The notes: generated by a model from the sequence alone, not told the origin. Counted from the stretch's first letter, positions 25,418 through 34,495 are shown. The stretch is DNA of 64,000 bases from Actinomycetota bacterium (GCA_030840805.1 JAVEDU010000075.1:62001-126000), one strand, 5' to 3'. Numbers and translations are program-made.

Positions 25418-26302
25418 ATGTTCACCTCGCGCAGGGCGCGCCGGATCGCCGGACGTTACGCCAACGTGGACGGCATCCCGTTCCGGATGCCGGTCGGCAC
25501 CGACGGCAGCCCGGCCCTCCTGGCGGCGTTCGGCATCGATGCCGAACGCGCGCGAGCGGTCCTGCCCACCGGCGAGCTCGAGCCGCTGCGCCTCGGCGGC
25601 CGCGGCCTCCTGGTCATCGCCGTCGTCCACTACCTCGACACGACGATCGGCCGGTACGTCGAGTTCTGCCTCGGCATCGCGTGCACCCGGCGGGGCGGGC
25701 CGCCGCTGTCCGGCCTCGGCGTGTACATCTACGACCTCCCGGTGAGCACCGAGATCTCGGTCAAGGGCGGGCTGGGCATCTGGGGAATGCCCAAGCGCCG
25801 GGCGAGCCTGGACTTCCTCGTCGGGGAGTCGACGGTGAGCAGCCAGTACGACCTGGACGGGGAGCTGGTCGCGCGGGTGGACATCCCGCGGCCCGCGCGG
25901 ACGATCCTGCCGATGCGGGTCAGCGGCGTCGGCTACGGCGACTTCCGCGGTCAGCTGACCAAGTCCCACATCCACCTGCGCGGTCGTGCCGGCGTCACGC
26001 CGGGCGGGACCGGTGCACGGCTCCTCCTGGGCGACCACGCCCGGGCCAGGCCGCTCACGCTCCTCGACATCGACCCCAGCCCCAGGTTCACGGCCTTCCT
26101 GCCCGCGATGGCAGGGGTGCTCGACGACCACGTCGAGACGTGGTTCCTGACCGCGGAGGAGCCGCCGCCCCCGCCGCCGGTGGGCCTGCGTGACGTGGTC
26201 GGCCTCGGACTCGGCCAGGAGTGGCTCGAACCGCCCGACCGTGACCGCAGCGACCGCCTGATCGAACAGCTCAGCCCCCGTCAAGGACCAAGGAGCCGGT
26301 GA
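25418..26302 (+). CDS. Acetoacetate decarboxylase-like (ADC fold) protein
   Basis: A 294-residue protein starting MFTSRRARRIAGRYANVDG behind AGGAGG. The ADC fold is suggested by YLDTTIGRYVEFCLGIACT, an EISVKGGLGIWGMPKRRASL segment with conserved-looking Lys residues, and the later ILPMRVSGVGYGDFRG. Family members are either decarboxylases with a Schiff-base Lys or related lyases and hydratases. The proline tract EEPPPPPPVG near residue 250 links to a short C-terminal helix. The stop overlaps the GTG of the patatin-like gene, so the two are coupled. The substrate is unknown. Confidence 0.85.
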   Translation: MFTSRRARRIAGRYANVDGIPFRMPVGTDGSPALLAAFGIDAERARAVLPTGELEPLRLGGRGLLVIAVVHYLDTTIGRYVEFCLGIACTRRGGPPLSGLGVYIYDLPVSTEISVKGGLGIWGMPKRRASLDFLVGESTVSSQYDLDGELVARVDIPRPARTILPMRVSGVGYGDFRGQLTKSHIHLRGRAGVTPGGTGARLLLGDHARARPLTLLDIDPSPRFTAFLPAMAGVLDDHVETWFLTAEEPPPPPPVGLRDVVGLGLGQEWLEPPDRDRSDRLIEQLSPRQGPRSR

Positions 26303-27261
26303 TTCCCGTGAAGCGATCTCTGGTACTGGCAGGAGGCGGAGCCAAGATCGGCTGGGCCTCGGGTGCCCTGCAGGTGCTGATGGAGGACGGCGGACTGACG
26401 TTCGACCACATCGACGCGACCAGTGGCTCCGTCTTCAACCTCGGGATGCTGCTGTCCGGTCGCTCGCCGGCCCAGATCGCGGCCGCGTGGGCCGATCTCT
26501 CCCCGTGGGAGTTCGTGTCGTTCCATCCGCTGCGGCGGTACGTCACGTTCTGGCGGCTTCCCTCGCTGCTGACGCAGGACGCGGCGGTGAGACGGATCCT
26601 GCCGAAGTGGGGGATCGACGTGGCCAAGATCCGCGGCTGCACGCACGTCAACGGCCATCCGGTGACGGCGACGTTCAACGTGCTGGACTTCGGGGCCAAG
26701 CGGATCAAGACGATCCCGCACACCGAGATGGACCTCGAGTATCTCCTCGCGGTGGACGCGGTGCCCGGCGTGGTGCCGCCGATCGCGAAGGACGGCACGC
26801 TCTACACCGACGCGATGCTCCTCAAGGACGCCAACCTCGGCGAGGCCGTACGGCAGGGCGCCGACGAGATCTGGGTGATCTGGACGGTCGAGGACCGGGC
26901 CGTGTGGCGGGGCGGATTCTGGAACCACTTCGGCCACATCTTCGAGACCTGCGCCGTCGGCAACCTCAAGCGGGAACTGGACGCCATCGAGGACGTCAAC
27001 CGGCGGGTCGCCGACGGCACGGCCGAACCGGGACGTCGGCACGTCACGGTGCGGCTGCTCAGCCCCGAGCGCCCGGTGCCGGTGGACTACCTGTTCTTCC
27101 GGAACAAGAAGCAGATGGCACCGACCATCGAGGCGGGGCGCGCCGACGCGCGGAGGTACCTTGCCCGGATCGGTCACCTCCCCGGTGGCGGTGCGCACGA
27201 CCGCGCTGCCGGGAACGGTGCGGCGGGCGAGGCCCCCCGTTCCGCGGTCTGGGGGCGGTGA
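26299..27261 (+). CDS. Patatin-like protein with an altered nucleophile motif
   Basis: A 320-residue protein starting at GTG 26299-26301 (GTGA overlap with the ADC-like stop); GTG 26308 is an alternative. The patatin opening is KRSLVLAGGGAKIGWASGAL. The nucleophile elbow reads IDATSGSVFNLGML, so Ser42 is kept but both flanking glycines of G-x-S-x-G are Ala and Ser. The expected catalytic Asp may be the one in LYTDAMLLKDANL. Patatins hydrolyse acyl chains from lipids. Here it would supply free fatty acid to the adjacent alpha-dioxygenase-like protein, if active. The stop overlaps a GTG of that next gene. Confidence 0.88.
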   Translation: MIPVKRSLVLAGGGAKIGWASGALQVLMEDGGLTFDHIDATSGSVFNLGMLLSGRSPAQIAAAWADLSPWEFVSFHPLRRYVTFWRLPSLLTQDAAVRRILPKWGIDVAKIRGCTHVNGHPVTATFNVLDFGAKRIKTIPHTEMDLEYLLAVDAVPGVVPPIAKDGTLYTDAMLLKDANLGEAVRQGADEIWVIWTVEDRAVWRGGFWNHFGHIFETCAVGNLKRELDAIEDVNRRVADGTAEPGRRHVTVRLLSPERPVPVDYLFFRNKKQMAPTIEAGRADARRYLARIGHLPGGGAHDRAAGNGAAGEAPRSAVWGR

Positions 27262-27266
27262 CCGCC

Positions 27267-29594
27267 ATGGGCCGGCACATCTCCCGCGGTACGTACGCCC
27301 GGTACGCCCTCGGCGGGGTGCGCCTGGCGATGGGGTCGACCGCGCTGCTGGCACCGCGGGTGATGGTGCGCAGCCTCGGGGTACGCCCGGAGGACCAGCC
27401 GGCGGCCTGCTACGCCCTGCGGCTCTTCGGCGTCCGTACCGTGGTGCTGGCCGGTGAACTGCTCGTGGCCGGGAAGGCACAGCGGGCCCATGCCGTCCGG
27501 CTGGCCCCGTGGATCCACGCCTCGGACACGGTGGCGGCCCTCGCGGCGGCCCGTCGGGGTGAGCTGCCGCGCCGGGCGGCGCTCACCGCCGCGTCCGTCT
27601 CCGGCCTCAACACCGCGTTCGCGGTCGTGGCGCTGCTCGACTCCTCCGCGGGCCCACCGGGAGCCGGCGCCCGTCCCGCCGCGGACGGGCCGGGGCACCC
27701 GGCCTGGCGACGGGCGGTGCTGCACGGTGTCCACGCCGCACCGTGGGTGTGCGTGCTGCTGCGCGGGACGGAGCGGCCGGCCGCCGGTGCCGCCTCCCGG
27801 CGGACCGTCTTCTGGCGGCGATACGACCGGGCGGCGGAGTACGTGGACCGCCGGATCGGCTGGGACCGGCTGCCCGTGCCGCTGGGCCTCGCCGTACTCA
27901 CCGGGGTCCGCGACATCCTCCGCCGGGAGAACCTGTACGACTCGGGCACGATCCCGAGCCTCGCTCCGCCACGGGCCCCCTCGCCGGCGGACCGGACCGT
28001 CCGCTCCCCCGACGGTTCCCACAACGACCTCGAACATCCCACGATGGGGATGGCCGGTACCCGGTTCGGGCGCAACGTCCCGCTCTCCGCGGCCCGGCCG
28101 GAGTCGCCGGCCGAGGTGCTGACGCCGAATCCGCGGGTCGTGAGCCGGAGCCTGATGACCCGGCACCACTTCCAGCCCGCGTCGACGCTGAACGTCCTGG
28201 CCGCGTCGTGGCTGCAGTTCATGATCCGCGACTGGTTCAGCCACGGCCAGGGACCGGCCGAGAACCCGTGGCACCTCCCGCTCGCGGCGGACGACGACTG
28301 GCCCGAGCCGCCGCTGGAGGTCCCCCGGCTCCCGGCGGACCCCACCCGCCCGGCCGGCCTCGACGACCGGCCGCCGACCGCGGTGAACACCAACTCGCAC
28401 TGGTGGGACGCGTCGTCGATCTACGGGAACAGCGTCGAGGAGCAGCGCGCGGTGCGCTGCGGCACGGACGGCAAGCTGCACGTGCTGACCACCGGGGTCC
28501 GGCCCGTGGTGAAGGCCGACGGTCGCGACCCGGTCCACGAGCCGGGATTCTGGCTGGGTCTCGCGATGATGCACGACCTCTTCACCCGCGAGCACAACGC
28601 GATCTGCGACCGCCTCAGGGACGCAGACCCGCGGCGGAGCGACGAGGAGCTGTTCCAACGGGCGCGCCTGATCAACGCGGCACTGCTCGCGAAGATCCAC
28701 ACGGTGGAGTGGACACCGGCCGTCATCAGCCACCCGACGACCGTGGTCGGGCTGCGGGCGAACTGGTGGGGCCTGGAGGGCGAGCGCCTGCAGAAGATGT
28801 TCGGCCGCCTCAGCGGCAGCGAGGCCCTCAGCGGTATCCCGGGGTCGGAGACCGACCATTTCGGTGTGCCGTTCTCGATCACCGAGGAGTTCGCGGGCGT
28901 CTACCGGATGCACCCGCTGATCCCGGACGACTTCGACCTGCGGGCGGCGGCGGACGACGCGTCGCTGCGCTCGTGCACGCTGCGGGACCTCGCCGGCCCC
29001 GGCGCGCTCGAGGTGCTCGCGGCGGTGGACATGCCGGACCTGTTCTACTCGTTCGGGACCGAGCATCCGGGCGCGATCGTGCTGGACAACTTCCCGCGCT
29101 TCCTCCAGGAGTTCCGGCGGCCCGACGGCAAGCTCGCGGATCTGGCCGCGACGGACATCCTGCGCTCCCGGGAACTGGGGGTCCCCCGCTACAACCGGTT
29201 CCGGCGCCTGCTGCACCTGGCGCCCGCCCCGACCTTCGAGTCCCTCACCGACGATCCCGACCTCGTGGCGCGGCTGCGGGACGTCTACGAGGGCGACATC
29301 GAGAAGGTCGATCTCACCGTCGGCATGTTCGCGGAGAAGCGGCCGGACGGGTTCGCCTTCAGCGACACCGCCTTCCGCATCTTCATCCTGATGGCGTCCC
29401 GTCGGCTGAACAGCGACCGGTTCTTCACCCGGGACTACACCCCCGAGATCTACACCCCGGAGGGGCTGGCCTGGATCGGTGACAACACGATGATCTCCGT
29501 GCTGCTGCGGCACCACCCGTCGCTCCGGCCGGCCCTGCGGGGTGCCGGGAACGCCTTCGCACCCTGGCGCCGATCGGGTCCGCGAGGCGGGTGA
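27267..29594 (+). CDS. Alpha-dioxygenase/cyclooxygenase-like haem protein with N-terminal membrane region
   Basis: A 775-residue protein from ATG 27267; a GTG at 27258, overlapping the previous stop, is equally possible. Residues 1-150 contain hydrophobic helices (RYALGGVRLAMGSTALLA, LTAASVSGLNTAFAVVALL). Residues about 240-760 are an animal-haem-peroxidase/alpha-DOX domain: HNDLEHPTMGMAGTRFGRNV, FTREHNAICDRLR and FAGVYRMHPLIPDDFD. The last block carries the catalytic Tyr546 and proximal haem His549. The distal haem His position, expected in an F-x-x-HDW motif, is Arg321 (LQFMIRDWFSHG). Spacing from 321 to 546 is close to that of plant alpha-dioxygenase. A fatty-acid oxygenase role is likely if the Arg is tolerated. 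Confidence 0.88.
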   Translation: MGRHISRGTYARYALGGVRLAMGSTALLAPRVMVRSLGVRPEDQPAACYALRLFGVRTVVLAGELLVAGKAQRAHAVRLAPWIHASDTVAALAAARRGELPRRAALTAASVSGLNTAFAVVALLDSSAGPPGAGARPAADGPGHPAWRRAVLHGVHAAPWVCVLLRGTERPAAGAASRRTVFWRRYDRAAEYVDRRIGWDRLPVPLGLAVLTGVRDILRRENLYDSGTIPSLAPPRAPSPADRTVRSPDGSHNDLEHPTMGMAGTRFGRNVPLSAARPESPAEVLTPNPRVVSRSLMTRHHFQPASTLNVLAASWLQFMIRDWFSHGQGPAENPWHLPLAADDDWPEPPLEVPRLPADPTRPAGLDDRPPTAVNTNSHWWDASSIYGNSVEEQRAVRCGTDGKLHVLTTGVRPVVKADGRDPVHEPGFWLGLAMMHDLFTREHNAICDRLRDADPRRSDEELFQRARLINAALLAKIHTVEWTPAVISHPTTVVGLRANWWGLEGERLQKMFGRLSGSEALSGIPGSETDHFGVPFSITEEFAGVYRMHPLIPDDFDLRAAADDASLRSCTLRDLAGPGALEVLAAVDMPDLFYSFGTEHPGAIVLDNFPRFLQEFRRPDGKLADLAATDILRSRELGVPRYNRFRRLLHLAPAPTFESLTDDPDLVARLRDVYEGDIEKVDLTVGMFAEKRPDGFAFSDTAFRIFILMASRRLNSDRFFTRDYTPEIYTPEGLAWIGDNTMISVLLRHHPSLRPALRGAGNAFAPWRRSGPRGG

Positions 29595-29657
29595 GGCCGC
29601 GGCCCGACGCCGGGAGGGCGTCGTGCCGCGGCCGTCGCGCCCCCGGAGCGAGGTCGG

Positions 29658-29999
29658 TCAGTGGTTCCGGGTCGGATCGGGACGGCCGCCGGTCGAGGTC
29701 GCCGGCCCCGCCGGCAGACCACGCGGAGGCAGCGTGCGGGTCACGAGTCCGCTCTCGGGACACCGGCGAGGGGCCGACGTCCAGCCGGGGAACCCCCCGC
29801 GCCGGGTGGGCGGCGGGGTGACGGACGGGCCCTTCCACGGCGCCTCGGTGCGCCGGGCCGTGGTGGGCGCGATCGCGTCACCGGCTCGCAGCACCGTCAG
29901 GACGGCGGTGGGGACCTGGTCGTGGATCTCACAGGCGAGCTCGATGTCCTCGCCCCGGTAGAGGCAGCGGCCGTCGGCGGTGTCGACTTCGTACGGCAT
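29658..29999 (-). CDS. Hypothetical protein with an ordered N-terminus and disordered tail
   Basis: A 113-residue ORF starting MPYEVDTADGRCLYRGED, behind a strong AGGAGG five bases before the ATG. Residues 1-50 look folded (IELACEIHDQVPTAVLTVLR). The rest is Pro/Arg/Gly-rich and disordered. No family was recognised. The good ribosome site and the change of character after residue 50 suggest a real start; the long tail may not all be needed. Two AACCCTTAG repeats lie upstream at 30111-30119 and 30132-30140. Confidence 0.6.
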   Translation of the reverse strand: MPYEVDTADGRCLYRGEDIELACEIHDQVPTAVLTVLRAGDAIAPTTARRTEAPWKGPSVTPPPTRRGGFPGWTSAPRRCPESGLVTRTLPPRGLPAGPATSTGGRPDPTRNH

Positions 30000-30172
30000 G
30001 GGATCCTCCTGCTGGTAGGGCTCCGGTCTTCCCGCTGTGGTGCTGCCGCCGAGCGTGCGCCCAAGGGGCGGGCGCCCGCGTCGGGCAGAGACACCGTGAT
30101 GCGGGACGAGAACCCTTAGCCCGGCGGCGGAAACCCTTAGTGCGGCTCGCCGGGGGCCACCCGGCCGGGACG

Positions 30173-30223
30173 CCGTCAGCCGGATACCGGGCTCGCGGGA
30201 CGACTCCGGTATCCGGCTGACGG
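30173..30223 (-). terminator. Perfect 18-bp stem terminator after the LodA-like gene
   Basis: The arms at 30173-30190 and 30206-30223 are exact reverse complements, with a 15-base loop. The hairpin starts 13 bases beyond the stop codon of the minus-strand oxidase gene. The context suggests termination of that transcript; it could also act on the opposite strand. Confidence 0.75.
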
Positions 30224-30236
30224 TGGGTCGGCCGGC

Positions 30237-33200
30237 TCAGTGCACCGCGGCCTGGCCCAGCAGGGTGCCCTTCCGGGGGTGACCGTCGAAGGCCTCGGCG
30301 GGAGAGGACAGGAGCAGGTGCCGGACGTGGCGCCGGACATCGGGCGCCGAGGCCGGCGCGACGCCCCGGCCCCAGGGCTTGGCCGCGACGGCCGTCCGAT
30401 CGGCCGGGGGGCGGGCGACCGCGGCCTGCTCCCCCTGCGCCACGGGGATGTCTCGGATCCAGTCCTCCCACATCCGTCTCTCCGCGGCCGTGAACACCCT
30501 GTACATGCGCCCTCCGAAGTCGAAGGCCCCGAGGAACGGGCTCCGCTCGGGCCTGCCCGGAACGACGAGGCCGCGGTCGACGAGTTCGGTGAGCAACTGC
30601 TCCGGGTCGTCGAAGAGGTTGTTGTTCATGCCGGAGCCGGGCGCGAGCTGCCCGTGGTTGAGGCTCCCGTACCGCCCCTTCTGCGTGATCATCTGGAGCA
30701 CCCTGCGCCGGGCGTGGTCCCCCGACCTCAGCTTCTCCTTCAGGTCGTCGCCCAGTGTGCCGGTCGTCCGGAAGGCGACGTAGCCGTCCCAGATCCGCCG
30801 CCATTGCGCCTGTCGCTCGTCGTCGTCGCGGAACGTGGCCAGGTACCGCTTCACCGCGCGTTTGGCCAGTGCGCCGTGGCCCGCCTCCGCGTTGTCGATG
30901 GCGAGGTGGAGCGTGTAGTAGCCGGGGTCGATCTTGTGGCGCCGGAGCAGGCTCGCGGTCGTCGCCAGCTCGACGGACTCCCACTCCAGGTACAGCGTCA
31001 TCCCCAGGATCTCCGGAAAGAAGTCCTCGGTGAACTGGGAGACCACCAGCTCCAGGAGCGGCACCGTGAACGCCGATTCCAGGAAGGACTCGTCCGCGGC
31101 GTACTCGGCGCTGGCGATGGGCGGGGTGCGGACACCGACGCTCCCGAGGACCGCCGAGTAGATGTTGGCGTGGTTCTGCGCCGGATCACCACCGCCCACC
31201 TCGTCTATCCAGATCTGGGCGAGGTAACCGGTCAGGTCGTCGATCGGCCCGACGGTGGCCACGTTCCGCAGCCACAGACCGTCTGTCTGGTTCACCGGCG
31301 CGAACTGGCGCAGCCGTTCGACGACGTCGTCGCGGCTCTGGCAGGTCTGGTCCTCGTCCGGGTCGTACGCCGCCGCCACGTCGACCAGGTCGTCGTAGAT
31401 GCTGTCGAGCCGGGTATCGAACCTCAGCTCCTCGTAGGCGAAGGGGCGCAGCTCCGAGTCCAGGTCGGCGGCGCCCTGCGCGTCGTGGGCGGTCGCGAGG
31501 AACTGCTTCGCCAGGTCCCAGGCGACCGGGAGGAAGTCGGGGAACCGGCGGAGGTTCAGCATGATGTGGAAGTAGTCCCGGTCCCGGAGCCCGGTGTACC
31601 GGCCCCGCGCGGTCTCCACCCACACCTCGCTGCCGTCGGCCGCCTTCCGGGGCACGACGAACCCGAGCGTCGACCACTTCCGGACCATGTCGCGGTGCCG
31701 GAGGTCGGCCCTGGCCGCGGTCCCGAGTGCCGTCGAGATCTGGTCCCCGATGCCCCGGTCCCAGCGCTTCCGCGGGAACGCGGTCGCGCTGACACTCCGC
31801 GCGGCCCGTCCGTCGGCGGAGAGCCGGTCGGTCGTGACGGCGGTGAACTCGTCCTCGGCGATGACGTCGTCGGGGCGCTGTGCCGGCCACCAGAAATGCC
31901 GGCAGTCGGCGAAGTCGGCCTGCCAGGGCACGGCCATCGGCGCGGTCAGGCTGCCCGGGGCCAGGCCGGGGCGGAGCCGGAACGGCGTCGCCGGGTCCCA
32001 CTGTCCGCGCCAGCGCGTGCTCAGCTCGATGCCCGGGAAGAACGGTCCGCCGACACAGGCCTCGAGGGCGGCCCGGTCGAGCTCGCCCGGGGTGGGCCGT
32101 GGTTCCCCGTCGACCGCCGGGTTCCGGACCGCACCGGCGTCTCCGCCGAAGTTGCCCTCCGCCCACCTCTTCAGGCGGGCGTACTGCAACGGGGTGACCG
32201 TCAGCCAGGTCGTCGGTTCGCCGGGGGTGGCACGTCCCTCGTCACCGGAGAGCTGCGGCATGTAGTGGGCGGTCGCCTGGGTCCGCGCGGTCTCGGGATC
32301 GGCGAGCGGCGTTCGGACCCGGCCGAAGACCGCGCCGCGGGCCGCTGCGGCCGCTCCGTCGGCCGGGCTGCTCAGCAGGGCGTAGTTGTCGGGCTCGAAG
32401 AAGTCGCCCCGTCGCTCGACCGTGTCGTTCCTCGCGGCCCGGGTGGCGCGGTGGCCTCGCTGCGCGGTCGCGTTGACCCACTGGTACCGGGCCGCTCGTT
32501 CGAGTACGGGGCGGATGTCGCGCTCGAAGGAGACCGGATCGGGCGTGGGCAGCACGTCCCCGTCAACGGCCTCTTTCCGGAACGGCTCGTACTCGAACAC
32601 GTCGTAGAGCGTGACGAGGTTCGTGATCGACGGCGCGAAGTCCGGCGGGGCGACGACGACCCACGACGGGTGGCGCACCGGGATCTCCTCGCCGGTGTTC
32701 CTGAGCGTCACGCGGGCGTCGACCGGCCCGTCCGAGGTGTCGTCGTGCCAGCCGTCGTTGTCGGCGAAGTGCGACAGTGGCCTGTTCCGCGGCGAGCCGG
32801 AGGTGCCGTGGCCGCCGAGGACCAGGAGCCGGCCGGCCGCGTCGGTGCGCAGCTCACCGAGGTCCACCTCGTGGCCGAGGAAGGTCCCGGAGGCGAAGCC
32901 GTACGGCGTGCCCCAGACCCCGCGCCCGCGCACCCGGCGCTCGCCGGGATCGATCACCAGCGTCGCCCGCCGGGTCCCGGTCACCCGGGCGTTGCGCAGC
33001 TGTCCCGGCCGGTCGGGGTGGAACCTCGGCGCGGCGCCCTTCCCGTTCGCCAGGTGCACGGACCACTCGATCTCCGCGTCGGCGTCCGTCAGCTCCTGGA
33101 CGACGTTCCCGGCGGCGTCGAACCCGAACACCCGGAACCTCGCCGCCTGCCGTTTGACCCGCCCCCGCTCGTCCTTGTACCCCCCGGCGGGCAGACCGGC

Positions 33201-33302
33201 CCGGCCGGGGCGTTCCGGCCCCACGAAGTACTCGTCGGGGCTGTCGCCGACCCGCGCGATACCTATCCCCGGGTGGATTCCGCAGTAGACGATGTCGGTC
33301 AT
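30237..33302 (-). CDS. LodA-type CTQ oxidase fused to a haem-oxygenase-like diiron domain
   Basis: A 1021-residue fusion starting MTDIVYCGIHPGIGIARVGD. Residues 1-565 resemble LodA/GoxA amino-acid oxidases, whose cysteine-tryptophylquinone cofactor is built from one Cys and one Trp. The candidates are Cys416 in ALEACVGGPFFPGIE and Trp471 or Trp472 in CRHFWWPAQRPDD. Residues about 640-960 resemble the iron-containing, haem-oxygenase-like (HDO) family: FFPEILGMTLYLEWESVE and HLAIDNAEAGHGALAK supply Glu, Asp and His candidates for metal binding. GAGGTG lies upstream of the ATG. A LodB-like flavoprotein is encoded divergently, as expected for cofactor maturation. The diiron part could act on the oxidase product or help process a substrate. 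Confidence 0.85.
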   Translation of the reverse strand: MTDIVYCGIHPGIGIARVGDSPDEYFVGPERPGRAGLPAGGYKDERGRVKRQAARFRVFGFDAAGNVVQELTDADAEIEWSVHLANGKGAAPRFHPDRPGQLRNARVTGTRRATLVIDPGERRVRGRGVWGTPYGFASGTFLGHEVDLGELRTDAAGRLLVLGGHGTSGSPRNRPLSHFADNDGWHDDTSDGPVDARVTLRNTGEEIPVRHPSWVVVAPPDFAPSITNLVTLYDVFEYEPFRKEAVDGDVLPTPDPVSFERDIRPVLERAARYQWVNATAQRGHRATRAARNDTVERRGDFFEPDNYALLSSPADGAAAAARGAVFGRVRTPLADPETARTQATAHYMPQLSGDEGRATPGEPTTWLTVTPLQYARLKRWAEGNFGGDAGAVRNPAVDGEPRPTPGELDRAALEACVGGPFFPGIELSTRWRGQWDPATPFRLRPGLAPGSLTAPMAVPWQADFADCRHFWWPAQRPDDVIAEDEFTAVTTDRLSADGRAARSVSATAFPRKRWDRGIGDQISTALGTAARADLRHRDMVRKWSTLGFVVPRKAADGSEVWVETARGRYTGLRDRDYFHIMLNLRRFPDFLPVAWDLAKQFLATAHDAQGAADLDSELRPFAYEELRFDTRLDSIYDDLVDVAAAYDPDEDQTCQSRDDVVERLRQFAPVNQTDGLWLRNVATVGPIDDLTGYLAQIWIDEVGGGDPAQNHANIYSAVLGSVGVRTPPIASAEYAADESFLESAFTVPLLELVVSQFTEDFFPEILGMTLYLEWESVELATTASLLRRHKIDPGYYTLHLAIDNAEAGHGALAKRAVKRYLATFRDDDERQAQWRRIWDGYVAFRTTGTLGDDLKEKLRSGDHARRRVLQMITQKGRYGSLNHGQLAPGSGMNNNLFDDPEQLLTELVDRGLVVPGRPERSPFLGAFDFGGRMYRVFTAAERRMWEDWIRDIPVAQGEQAAVARPPADRTAVAAKPWGRGVAPASAPDVRRHVRHLLLSSPAEAFDGHPRKGTLLGQAAVH

Positions 33303-33409
33303 CGGTACTTCACCTCGTGACGTGTGGTGGCTGTCCAGTGTGGTGTCGGGCAACCGTGACGACAACGGGCCGGTGGGGCCACAACTGTCGGGAATCCGGG
33401 GGGACACGC

Positions 33410-34495
33410 ATGCGGGTGATCGTCCTCGGCGCCGGACCGGCCGGCGCGAGCGCGGCCGTCGCCCTGGCGGACAAGGGAGTCGACACGCTGCTGGTCGACC
33501 CCCGGCCGCACACCGGATGGCAGCTCGGCGAGGGGCTTCCGGCCGCCGCCGGAGAACACCTGCGCTCCCTCGGGGTGTGGGAGGCGTTCCGGGGCGCCGG
33601 TCACCTGCCGTGCACCCAGTTCGTGTCGTGCTGGGGTTCCGCGGAACCCGCGTACCGATCGGCCATCGTCGACGCTCACGGCCCGTCCTGGCAGGTGGAG
33701 CGTCGACGGTTCGACGAGATGCTGGTGACCGCCGCCCGGACGGCGGGGGCCGACGGGCCCGTGCCCTGGCGGCTGACCGGAATCCGGCGCGGCCCCCCAC
33801 GGTGGCTGCTGCGGTGTGTCGACGACGGCACCGTGCGGGTGGTGCCGGCCGACTTCGTGATCGACGGCACCGGTCGCCGGAGTTGCTTCGCGCGCCTGCT
33901 CGGGCTGCCACGCCGGGTGGACAGCAGCGTGGTGTGCGCCGCGGGCCTGCTCGACGATCCCGACCCGGACGACGGTTCCTCCCTCGTCGAGACGGTCGAG
34001 GACGGCTGGTGGTACGCCTCGCGGGTGCCCGGTGGCCGGTTGGTGGTGGCCAAGTTCACCGACGCCGCGATCTCGGGCCGGCAGGGTCTGCGGAGGGTGT
34101 CCGAGTGGTCGCGCCAACTGGGAAGGACCCGGCTCACCAGGGCCCGCGCGGGCTGGCCGGGCCTACGGCTGCGTGCCCCGCTCCGCATCGCGGCGGCCGG
34201 CAGCTCCGCGCTGGACTCCCCCGCCGCGGCCGGCTGGCTCGCGGTGGGTGACGCCGCGTGTGCGCACGACCCGCTCTCGTCCCGCGGCCTGCACGATGCC
34301 CTGGCGACCGGGATCGCCGGGGCGGACGCCGTCGCGCTGAGCCTCGACGGTGCGGTGGAGGCCGCCGCCCGGTACGCCGACACCGTGTCGGCGGGGTACC
34401 GGCGGTACCTGCGGGAGCTGGCCTGGTTCTACGCGGAGGAGAGACGGTTCCCGGCGGCACAGTTCTGGCGGAGCAGGGCCTCGGCGGACGGCTAG
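33410..34495 (+). CDS. LodB-like FAD-dependent oxidoreductase
   Basis: A 361-residue flavoprotein starting MRVIVLGAGPAGASAAVAL. It has the dinucleotide GAGPAG motif, a PRPHTGWQLGEGLPAAAGEH segment, a DFVIDGTGRRSCFARLLG DG-type motif and WLAVGDAACAHDPLSSRG, the FAD-binding GD motif. It belongs to the tryptophan-halogenase-like group that includes LodB, the protein needed to form the quinone cofactor of LodA. Its position, divergent and 107 bases from the LodA-like gene, supports that role. It ends convergently with the large LuxR-type regulator, their stop codons overlapping. Confidence 0.87.
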   Translation: MRVIVLGAGPAGASAAVALADKGVDTLLVDPRPHTGWQLGEGLPAAAGEHLRSLGVWEAFRGAGHLPCTQFVSCWGSAEPAYRSAIVDAHGPSWQVERRRFDEMLVTAARTAGADGPVPWRLTGIRRGPPRWLLRCVDDGTVRVVPADFVIDGTGRRSCFARLLGLPRRVDSSVVCAAGLLDDPDPDDGSSLVETVEDGWWYASRVPGGRLVVAKFTDAAISGRQGLRRVSEWSRQLGRTRLTRARAGWPGLRLRAPLRIAAAGSSALDSPAAAGWLAVGDAACAHDPLSSRGLHDALATGIAGADAVALSLDGAVEAAARYADTVSAGYRRYLRELAWFYAEERRFPAAQFWRSRASADG

